Assembly (NCBI GenBank): GCA_018223385.1 | Contig: JAGTTR010000016.1 | Span: 1 to 64,000 of the forward strand | Source of the DNA: Oscillospiraceae bacterium Marseille-Q3528 | GTDB lineage: Bacteria; Bacillota; Clostridia; Lachnospirales; Lachnospiraceae | Length of the DNA: 64,000 bases | Direction of reading: 5' to 3' | Program-made: the position numbers and the translations under genes | In this document: positions 1 through 6,561 of the stretch, piece after piece | Numbering within the stretch: the stretch's first letter is position 1 | How the letters are laid out: every line of letters starts with the position of its first letter | The notes under the pieces: generated by a model | The model's database searches: none | What the model was told of the DNA's origin: nothing | The model's input: only the letters and a program-made list of their open reading frames with translations

Positions 1-31
1 TTATAAAATAAATTTGTCCGGGGGTGTTTTC

Positions 32-1060
32 GTGGATATTACACAAATCAAATTAGAAAATTATACGGTATTTAAAAATGTGGAGATAAATTTTGATAAA
101 GGCGTAAATGTCTTTATTGGGGAAAATGGAACCGGAAAAACACAGATCATGAAGCTGTTGTATTCAGCCTGCCAGGCGGCAAGCCCCAAGGTGTCATTTC
201 CAAACAAAGTGGTTCGTACAATGCTGCCGGATGATTTTAAAATTTCAAGACTGCTTACAAGAAAGCAGGGAAACAGTAATGCGAATGTGAAAATTTCCGC
301 ACGGATGGATGAAATGGCACCTGTAAGAAACTTATCCATGGAATTTCATCATAAAACGAAAAAATGGGATGCTAAAGTTGTGGGAGAAGAAAGCTGGGAA
401 AAGGCATTTAGAGATATTAGCAGCATATTTATCCCTGCGAAAGAAATATTATCCAACAGCTATAATCTGACAGCAGCAGTAGAAAAAGACAATATTCATT
501 TTGATGACACGTATATTGATATTATAAATTCTGCCAAAGTGGATATTTCTGTGGGACGTAACAGTGCAAACCGTGATGAGAGACTAAAAGCGATTGAAAA
601 AATTATTAATGGAACTGTTAGCTATGACAGCAAAAAAGATGAGTTTTATTTGCTGAAAGGAAATTCCAGGCAGGAGTTTAATCTTGTGGCAGAGGGAATT
701 CGGAAAATGGCATTGCTGTGGCTCCTTGTAAAAAATGGGACATTGGAAAAAGGCTCTGTTTTATTTTGGGATGAGCCGGAAGCGAATGTCAATCCTTCCT
801 ATATTTCAACGATTGTCGAACTGTTGTATGAGTTGCAGCGGGAAGGTGTTCAGATTTTTGTTGCTACTCATGACTACATGTTGGCAAAATATTTTGAAGT
901 TCGGAAAAAAGAAGGGGATTCTCTGATCTTTCATTCATTTAAGCGTGATAAAAATATTGTGGAATACGATTGTTCAGAAAAATTCGGAGAATTGAAGAAT
1001 AATCGAATTATAGAAGCTTTTAATGCTTTATTGGATGAAATTTATGATTTGGGAGAGTGA
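32..1060 (+). CDS. AAA family ATPase (SMC/ABC-like ATP-binding protein)
   Basis: A 342-residue ATPase of the AAA_15/AAA_21 type. The Walker A motif GENGTGKT lies at residues 30-37, an acidic Walker B (FWDEPEAN) has D247/E248, and a switch histidine follows in ATHDY (H280). This order is typical of OLD/RecF-like ATPases that often work with a second protein in defence or toxin-type pairs. I chose GTG at 32 because a GGGGG ribosome site (20-24) sits 7 bases upstream; a TTG at 14 in the same frame lacks one. A second reading frame starts 3 bases after the stop and is broken (1064-1205). The biological role is unknown. A defence function is only inference from family habits. Confidence 0.75.
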   Translation: MDITQIKLENYTVFKNVEINFDKGVNVFIGENGTGKTQIMKLLYSACQAASPKVSFPNKVVRTMLPDDFKISRLLTRKQGNSNANVKISARMDEMAPVRNLSMEFHHKTKKWDAKVVGEESWEKAFRDISSIFIPAKEILSNSYNLTAAVEKDNIHFDDTYIDIINSAKVDISVGRNSANRDERLKAIEKIINGTVSYDSKKDEFYLLKGNSRQEFNLVAEGIRKMALLWLLVKNGTLEKGSVLFWDEPEANVNPSYISTIVELLYELQREGVQIFVATHDYMLAKYFEVRKKEGDSLIFHSFKRDKNIVEYDCSEKFGELKNNRIIEAFNALLDEIYDLGE

Positions 1061-1063
1061 AAA

Positions 1064-1205
1064 ATGGGGAAGTTTTTTACAGAAGAGAATGGACAATATC
1101 AGATTGACTGCTCGAAAGCTGTGTGGGCCACAGATGAATTGGACAAAAAAAATCGATTTAACATGTATAGACGTAGCAGAAGATAAGAAAAGGACGGAAA
1201 AGTAA
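1064..1205 (+). pseudogene. Truncated/frameshifted partner of the AAA ATPase
   Basis: A short frame starts with ATG at 1064, 3 bases after the ATPase stop, with a GGGAGAG ribosome site. It runs only 40 codons to TAA at 1184. It crosses a run of eight A (1145-1152 area). Reading one base back after that run continues the protein to TAA at 1205, giving a 46-residue product that ends two bases before the acyltransferase start. The tight coupling suggests the second gene of an ATPase operon whose body has been deleted. What the intact protein would be cannot be told from this remnant. Confidence 0.4.
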
Positions 1206-1206
1206 C

Positions 1207-2289
1207 GTGGCAAAGGAAGAAAAGCGAATTGCATGGATTGACGTGATGAAGGCGCTTCTGATCATCCTGATGGTTATGGGGCATACGGGCTCTCCATTTC
1301 TGATCTATATTTATCTGTTTCACATGTCTGCATTTTTTGTGATATCGGGATATACCTTTCGGGGAGAGAAGTATTCCGTGGGCGCTTATATCAGGAAAAA
1401 GTTCCTGACGATCCTTTTGCCGGCGTATGCGGTGAATCTGGTGTATACCGTATTTTACTGGCTGATGCAGCAGGCGGGGGTATATGCGCTGGTGCAGACG
1501 ACAGAGCCGATTTCCCTGAAAGACCGGGTGCTTGGGCTGTTGCTGCGTTACCAGACGACGGATCTGGGCGGAGCTACGTGGTTTCTTCTGGTTCTGTTTG
1601 AGGTGGAGGTGCTTTTTCGTCTGTATGCGTGGCTGGCGGAGAAGCTGGGAACGCAGAAGGTGCTCTGGGTGCTGGCGGCAGCATCCGGGGCAGTCAGCTA
1701 TGCGCTGAAGCTGCACAACACGACAACGCTTCCGTACATGCTGGATCTGGCGTTGATGGGGTGTCTGTATTTTGGCATCGGCGTTTTCCTGGCACGGACG
1801 AATGTACGGCAGCTGCTTTTCCGGGGCTGTTATGTACTGATCCCGGTGTGTGTGATTTTGACGTATTATTTTGGACACATCTATTTTCGGGGGAGACTGC
1901 CCATGAACTGGCCTTCCCGGAATTTCAAGAATGTATTTCTGCAGCTGACAGCGGCCTTTGGTCCGGCATACCTTACCGGTCTGATTTCTATGGGGCTGGC
2001 GAAAACAAGACTCTGCGACGCACTTTCCTGGCTGGGAAGGCGAACCTATTGTGTGGTGGTCTTTCATTTTGCAGCGCTGCGACTTGTATATGCAGCTGGC
2101 GTTGCTCTGGGGGGATTCCCGCGGGAGCAGCTGGCACAGCTGACACCCATGGGAGAATTGACGGCCCATGGGGGCTGGATATTCTTTGTAGCTTCCGCGT
2201 TACTGCTGAGCAGTCTCATGTCCTGGCTGTCCTGTCATTACCGGGTGACGGATTTTATCTGGAACGGAAAAATAAGCAGAAAAATTTAA
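1207..2289 (+). CDS. Acyltransferase 3 family membrane protein
   Basis: A 360-residue polytopic protein with about ten hydrophobic segments. The N-terminal signature is that of acyltransferase 3 (OafA/YrhL-like): WIDVMKALLIILMVMGH with H26 as the likely catalytic histidine, followed by YLFHMSAFFVISGY. Family members move acetyl or other acyl groups onto surface sugars at the membrane. The start is GTG at 1207 behind GGACGG. It lies just upstream of the flavin redox locus and about 6.5 kb before the polysaccharide genes, so it may decorate that polymer (inference). Its end is followed by a 118-bp control region for the next operon. Confidence 0.85.
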   Translation: MAKEEKRIAWIDVMKALLIILMVMGHTGSPFLIYIYLFHMSAFFVISGYTFRGEKYSVGAYIRKKFLTILLPAYAVNLVYTVFYWLMQQAGVYALVQTTEPISLKDRVLGLLLRYQTTDLGGATWFLLVLFEVEVLFRLYAWLAEKLGTQKVLWVLAAASGAVSYALKLHNTTTLPYMLDLALMGCLYFGIGVFLARTNVRQLLFRGCYVLIPVCVILTYYFGHIYFRGRLPMNWPSRNFKNVFLQLTAAFGPAYLTGLISMGLAKTRLCDALSWLGRRTYCVVVFHFAALRLVYAAGVALGGFPREQLAQLTPMGELTAHGGWIFFVASALLLSSLMSWLSCHYRVTDFIWNGKISRKI

Positions 2290-2335
2290 TGATAAAATAA
2301 ATCACAATTAATGAGAAACAATATCATTTATGAAA

Positions 2336-2365
2336 TTGACAGAAAAACTTAGGATATAGTATACT
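2336..2365 (+). promoter_or_regulatory. Promoter of the apbE operon
   Basis: TTGACA (2336-2341), an 18-base spacer and TATACT (2360-2365) form a near-consensus sigma-70-type promoter. Transcription would begin near 2372, directly in front of the palindrome at 2374-2389, which is a classic repressor arrangement. Confidence 0.7.
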
Positions 2366-2373
2366 GCTCATTG

Positions 2374-2389
2374 GTTAGAATACGCTAAC
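2374..2389. promoter_or_regulatory. Putative operator palindrome upstream of apbE
   Basis: GTTAGAATACGCTAAC is an inverted repeat at the predicted transcription start. A near copy (GTTAGCAAATGCTAAC, 6509-6524) precedes the SLH protein gene. The TTAG...CTAA form resembles boxes of metal-sensing DtxR/MntR/IdeR regulators, but the regulator is not identified here. A wider repeat, ATACTGCTC (2361-2369) and GAGCAGTAT (2395-2403), encloses it. Confidence 0.5.
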
Positions 2390-2407
2390 TATTGGAGCAG
2401 TATTTTT

Positions 2408-3532
2408 ATGAAAAAACAGATTATGGATAAGAAGAAAAATATCAGAAGAGCGGGAATGATCACGGCTCTTATTTTGTTATTGGCCGGATGTGGTACGCAG
2501 GGAAAAAAAACAGAAGATAGCGGAAAGCCGACAGAAGAGACGGCACAGGAAACAGAGACAGATGCCGAAGAAGCTGTGCAGGAGGCAGAGAGGGATCTGT
2601 TTGCCATGGATACGTACATGGTGCTCCAGGCCTATGGCGAGAACGCGCAGGCGGCAGTGGATGCTGCGGCAGATGAGGTGAACCGGCTGGATGCGCTTCT
2701 TTCCACTGGCGATGAGAACAGTGAGGTGGCACAGGTCAACGCGGGGACGACAGATACCCTTTCGGATGACACGGCGTATCTTTTGGAACGTTCTCTGGAG
2801 TTGTATCAGGACACCAATGGCGCTTTTGATATCGCCATTTATCCGGTGATGCAGGCGTGGGGATTTCCGACGCAGGAGTTTACCGTGCCGGCGCAGGAGA
2901 CGCTGGATGCCTTGCTGCCGCTGACGGATGCCGCAGACATTTCTTATGATGCGCAGAAGAAAACAATTCATTTTGAAAAAGAAGACATGCAGATTGATCT
3001 GGGTGGAATTGCCAAGGGGTATACATCTTCCAGAATTATGGATATTTACAGACAGTATGGGGTTGCCAGCGGTCTGGTGAATCTGGGAGGCAACGTTCAG
3101 GTATACGGAACAAAGATGGATGGAAGTCTGTGGCGGATTGCCATTCAAAGCCCGGATGATGAGAACTCTTATCTTGGGGTATTGACGGCAAAGGATGTGG
3201 CTGTCATTACTTCCGGTGGATATGAGCGGTATTTTGAACAGGATGGCGTGGTATATCATCACATCATCGATCCTGCCACCGGGTATCCTGCCAACAACGG
3301 TCTGGTATCAGTGACGATAGTCAGTGCTGACGGAACGCTGGCGGATGGCCTTTCTACTTCTCTGTTTATTATGGGAAAAGAAAAGGCGATTGCCTACTGG
3401 CAGGAGCACAGCGAAGAATTTGACACGATTCTGGTGGATGAGGATGGCATGATTTACGTGACGGAGGGGATCGCAGATTCTTTCAGCACGGATATGGATA
3501 TGCAGATCATAGAGAGGGGAGAGGCAAAATGA
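2408..3532 (+). CDS. apbE: FAD:protein FMN transferase, lipoprotein (ApbE family)
   Basis: A 374-residue ApbE/flavin transferase, which moves FMN from FAD onto a Ser/Thr of target proteins outside the membrane. A lipobox (LLLAGC, C28) predicts a lipid-anchored secreted form. After an acidic linker the ApbE domain runs from about residue 62, with DLGGIAKGY at 197-205, a GGN segment at 227-229 and HIIDPATGYP at 285-294. The target motifs (SGAT) are abundant in the next two genes, which strongly fits the assignment. ATG at 2408 follows GGAG (2394-2397). The stop overlaps the next start (ATGA), so the genes are translationally coupled. Confidence 0.93.
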   Translation: MKKQIMDKKKNIRRAGMITALILLLAGCGTQGKKTEDSGKPTEETAQETETDAEEAVQEAERDLFAMDTYMVLQAYGENAQAAVDAAADEVNRLDALLSTGDENSEVAQVNAGTTDTLSDDTAYLLERSLELYQDTNGAFDIAIYPVMQAWGFPTQEFTVPAQETLDALLPLTDAADISYDAQKKTIHFEKEDMQIDLGGIAKGYTSSRIMDIYRQYGVASGLVNLGGNVQVYGTKMDGSLWRIAIQSPDDENSYLGVLTAKDVAVITSGGYERYFEQDGVVYHHIIDPATGYPANNGLVSVTIVSADGTLADGLSTSLFIMGKEKAIAYWQEHSEEFDTILVDEDGMIYVTEGIADSFSTDMDMQIIERGEAK

Positions 3533-5121
3533 ACTGGAAGAAACTGAAAGCATTTGCACCGGCGCTTGCCGCTGTAGGTGTGGCAGTTGGTGCGGGCATT
3601 TCCCTGAGCGGTTACACGGCCCCGGTCTATGCAGTGGAGGAACCGGAACCGATAGAAGAAGAGGAATCAGAACCGGCCAAAGAGATTCAGAAGCGGGAAA
3701 AGAAAGAGAAGACCCTGGTCAAAGGGGATGGATTTGATAAAGAGGATGGCACGTATACGGGAACAGGCACTGGGTTCCGCGGCACCATCAAAGTGTCTGT
3801 GCAGATCAAAGACAGAAAGATTACTGCCATTGATATTCTGGAATGCGCGGATGATGGGGGCTATGTGTCTCGGGCGGAGGGCGTGATCCAGGATATTATC
3901 GCAGCCCAGAGTCTGGAAGTAGACACGGTGTCCGGCGCTACGTTCAGTTCCCGGGGTATTTTGCGTGCAGTGAAAAATGCGCTGACGGGCGAGACAGACA
4001 ATGGCATCACCGGTGTGCAGGAGGTCGGTGAACCGGGGGGCGGCGGTTTTGGTTCCAAGAGCATTGAGAATGTGGAGGAACCGGAGGCTTACAAGGACGG
4101 TGTTTACACCGGAGAGGGCCTGGGGTTCGGAGGAACAACTACTGTACAGGTGACCGTCAAAGGCGGAAAAATCACGGATATTGAAGTGCTGAGCCACGGA
4201 GATGGCGGCAGATATATGGATGACGCGAAGACACTGATCCCGCGGATCATTGAAAGCCAGAGTACTAACGTGGATACGGTATCCGGTGCCTCCTATAGCT
4301 CAGTAGGTATCATTGAGGCGGTGAGAAATGCGTTGAAAGACGCCGGAGCAAGCAAGGAAGAAGAACCGGCGGATGCCGGGACAGGAAAAGTTCCTTATAA
4401 AGAAGGTATTTACTATGGAACAGGAACCGGCTATCAGGGTGATCTGAAGGTGGCAGTGGTCATTCAGGATAAAACCATCAAGGCAATTCTGGTGGTGGAA
4501 TCAGAGGATGATGATAATTTCCTGAGCCGTGCGAAAAATGTGGCGGAGCAGGTAGTAAAGAAACAGAGTACGCAGGATGTAGATCTGGTAAGTGGCGCTA
4601 CATTCAGCTCCAGAGGTATTCTGGAAGCGGTTCAGAATGCGCTGAAGGCGGCAGAGGATGCCACGAACGGCATCCGGCCGGGCAAGGACGACAGCAACGG
4701 CAAAGACGACAACAACGGTAAAGACGATAACAACGGCAAGGACGACACCAATGGCGGAAAAGACGACAGCAAAGATGATGGTAAGGATGATAATCAGGGG
4801 ACGGATACCGTTTATCAGGATGGACAGTTTACCGGCAGTGCACCGTGCGTGCCGGATGAAGACGGCGATTTCCTGGAATACACTCTGACGGTGAAAATCA
4901 CGATCAAGGATGATAAGATCGTATCCATCGATGAGGCTGTCGGTGATGGCGATAATGGAAATAAACCATACATCTACAATGCGAGACGTGGCCTGGAAGG
5001 GCAGATCACAGCGACGGGAGATCCGGATGCGGCAGATGTGGTAAGCGGCGCTACCTGTTCTTCCAAAGCTTTGAAAGAAGCCTGTCGGAATGCATTAGAG
5101 TCAGCCAGAAAGATACAGTAG
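3529..5121 (+). CDS. Secreted FMN-binding protein with four FMN_bind domains
   Basis: A 530-residue exported protein with a hydrophobic N-terminus (about residues 8-30) followed by four FMN_bind domains (Pfam PF04205 type) near residues 70-155, 185-272, 290-375 and 428-526. Each ends in the flavinylation motif: SGAT with T138, SGAS with S255, SGAT with T358 and SGAT with T509. ApbE, encoded just upstream with a 4-base overlap, would attach FMN at these residues. A hydrophilic Gly-Lys-Asp-Asn repeat linker (residues 386-424) separates domains 3 and 4. It is probably a multi-flavin electron carrier outside the membrane. Domain 2 is unusual in having serine at the attachment position. Confidence 0.9.
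   Translation: MNWKKLKAFAPALAAVGVAVGAGISLSGYTAPVYAVEEPEPIEEEESEPAKEIQKREKKEKTLVKGDGFDKEDGTYTGTGTGFRGTIKVSVQIKDRKITAIDILECADDGGYVSRAEGVIQDIIAAQSLEVDTVSGATFSSRGILRAVKNALTGETDNGITGVQEVGEPGGGGFGSKSIENVEEPEAYKDGVYTGEGLGFGGTTTVQVTVKGGKITDIEVLSHGDGGRYMDDAKTLIPRIIESQSTNVDTVSGASYSSVGIIEAVRNALKDAGASKEEEPADAGTGKVPYKEGIYYGTGTGYQGDLKVAVVIQDKTIKAILVVESEDDDNFLSRAKNVAEQVVKKQSTQDVDLVSGATFSSRGILEAVQNALKAAEDATNGIRPGKDDSNGKDDNNGKDDNNGKDDTNGGKDDSKDDGKDDNQGTDTVYQDGQFTGSAPCVPDEDGDFLEYTLTVKITIKDDKIVSIDEAVGDGDNGNKPYIYNARRGLEGQITATGDPDAADVVSGATCSSKALKEACRNALESARKIQ
4684..4800 (+). repeat. In-gene low-complexity repeat (GKDDNN-type linker)
   Basis: Short imperfect 18-base repeats encode (G)KDD(N/S/T)NG units between FMN_bind domains 3 and 4. 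The repeat is in frame and part of the protein, a flexible acidic spacer and a likely place for length variation. Confidence 0.7.
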
Positions 5122-5145
5122 AAAAAGCAAGAGGGGAAATAGAGG

Positions 5146-5610
5146 ATGACATCATTTTGGGTTCGGAGCATGACCCTGGTTTTAATCATAGGCATACTGC
5201 TGGGGTACAATTCGGTACTGGAAGCCAGAGAACAGGAGGATACCATTGCCCGGATGTCAGCGGAACTGGAGACGGAGAAGCTGGCCAGAGAGCAGCTGGA
5301 GACAGTCAGCGCAGCCGGGTCACCAAAAAGCAGCACCAGCGCATATACGGATGGCGTATATGAGGGAATCGGCCAGGGATTTGGAGGCGATGTACAGGTG
5401 GAGGTTACCATCAGCGGCGGTGAACTCACGGATGTGACGGTGGTGTCCGCGGCAAAAGAGGATGGCGCTTATTTTGCAATGGCGGAAGGGATCATCCCAA
5501 ATATCATTGCACAGCAATCCACAGCAGTAGATACAGCCAGCGGCGCTACATTTAGTTCCGACGGAATTCTGGATGCGGTGGAAAATGCACTGGAAAAGGC
5601 GGAACAGTAA
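5146..5610 (+). CDS. Membrane-anchored single-domain FMN-binding protein
   Basis: A 154-residue protein with one N-terminal membrane segment (about residues 8-24), a short charged coiled-coil (26-53) and one FMN_bind domain (66-152) ending in the SGATFSS flavinylation site (T135). It is preceded by GAGGGG and follows the four-domain protein by 24 bases. In the operon it probably hands electrons between the NapH-like membrane protein encoded next and the larger flavoprotein (inference). ApbE at 2408 is the likely maturase. Confidence 0.88.
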   Translation: MTSFWVRSMTLVLIIGILLGYNSVLEAREQEDTIARMSAELETEKLAREQLETVSAAGSPKSSTSAYTDGVYEGIGQGFGGDVQVEVTISGGELTDVTVVSAAKEDGAYFAMAEGIIPNIIAQQSTAVDTASGATFSSDGILDAVENALEKAEQ

Positions 5611-5611
5611 G

Positions 5612-6484
5612 ATGGAAGCAAAGAAGACAAAACATTTTTCAAAAAAAGAATGGAAGAAGATCCGGATGTGGCTCCGGGGACTGATTCAACTGGCGTTTTT
5701 CCTGTTTTTTCCTTCCGCTTATACAGCGGCGTTCGCAGGCGTCAAGTATATATTTATCCAGCTGGGAGCTGAAAAGGCAGTTGTCCTCACTTCATTTACA
5801 ACAGTCTTGCTTGTACTTGTCTTATATACGATTGTATTTGGCCGCTTTTTCTGCAGTTTTGCCTGTGCTTTCGGAAGCCTCGGGGATGCGGTACATGCCG
5901 CTTTCATATGGCTGTGTAAAAAAGCAAAGAAGAAAGCACCGAAGATTCCTGAAAAATGGATGAATCGGTTTTCTTACATAAAATATGTGGTGCTGGCAGC
6001 CATTGCCACACTGTGCTTTGCAGGGGTATATGCCAAACTGCGGGGAACCAGCCCCTGGGATGTGTTTTCCATGCTCCATGCGGGAAATCCGCATTTGGCA
6101 GGGTATGTGCCGGGCTGTGTGATCCTGCTGGCGCTGCTGGTGGGAATGTGCGTACAGGAACGGTTTTTCTGCCGGGTGTTCTGCCCTATGGGCGCTGTTT
6201 TTGCACTGCTGCCGGTGCCCCCGCTGTTCTCACTCACAAGAGACCGGGAAGCCTGTGTCAAAGGATGCAGTGCCTGTACGAAGAAATGCCCGTCTGATCT
6301 GGAATTGCCGGACAGCGGCAGCTGGCAGATGGAGGCGGACTGCTTCCAATGTCAGAAATGCATTGACGCCTGCCCTAAGAGCAGTGTGCATTGCGGTGTG
6401 AAAAAAATAAAAGGAAATGAAGTCTGGTTTACGCTCCTTCGGGCAGCGATTCTTGTGGGCTTGTTTCTGTGGCTGGGAATTTAA
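5612..6484 (+). CDS. NapH/NosR-like 4Fe-4S membrane protein
   Basis: A 290-residue membrane protein with about four to five hydrophobic segments. Paired CxxxC motifs lie at C81/C85 (CSFAC) and C187/C191 (CRVFCP), and two [4Fe-4S] clusters follow: C215, C219, C222, C226 and C244, C247, C250, C254. This is the layout of NapH, NosR and related quinol- or flavin-linked electron conduits. The first CxxxC motif lacks the usual following proline (CAFG). ATG at 5612 starts one base after the preceding stop. Placed with ApbE and FMN_bind proteins, it most likely moves electrons across the membrane to extracellular flavins. The electron donor and final acceptor are not shown by the sequence. Confidence 0.87.
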   Translation: MEAKKTKHFSKKEWKKIRMWLRGLIQLAFFLFFPSAYTAAFAGVKYIFIQLGAEKAVVLTSFTTVLLVLVLYTIVFGRFFCSFACAFGSLGDAVHAAFIWLCKKAKKKAPKIPEKWMNRFSYIKYVVLAAIATLCFAGVYAKLRGTSPWDVFSMLHAGNPHLAGYVPGCVILLALLVGMCVQERFFCRVFCPMGAVFALLPVPPLFSLTRDREACVKGCSACTKKCPSDLELPDSGSWQMEADCFQCQKCIDACPKSSVHCGVKKIKGNEVWFTLLRAAILVGLFLWLGI

Positions 6485-6508
6485 ACCAGCCTTTTCCATT
6501 GGTTAGTA

Positions 6509-6524
6509 GTTAGCAAATGCTAAC
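6509..6524. promoter_or_regulatory. Putative operator palindrome upstream of the SLH protein
   Basis: GTTAGCAAATGCTAAC is a perfect 6-bp inverted repeat with a 4-base centre. It matches the apbE operator at most positions and is likewise preceded by an ATTGGTTAG block. It lies 53 bases upstream of the ATG at 6562. Confidence 0.5.
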
Positions 6525-6561
6525 TTATTAATAAAAAATATCAATGATAGAGGAGGTACCT

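Noticed and set aside
1099..2169. Long minus-strand open frame (356 codons) opposite the acyltransferase
   Set aside because: Its product is rich in His, Gln, Arg and Pro with no domain, and the plus strand encodes a clear membrane acyltransferase.
4684..4800. Short tandem repeats considered as a CRISPR-like or minisatellite array
   Set aside because: The units are in-frame Gly-Lys-Asp-Asn codons of a linker within the FMN-binding protein, with no spacers.
5573..5611. Upstream in-frame start for the NapH-like protein at 5573
   Set aside because: It would overlap the flavoprotein gene; ATG 5612, after the stop, has a suitable upstream GGCGG and gives a normal N-terminus.
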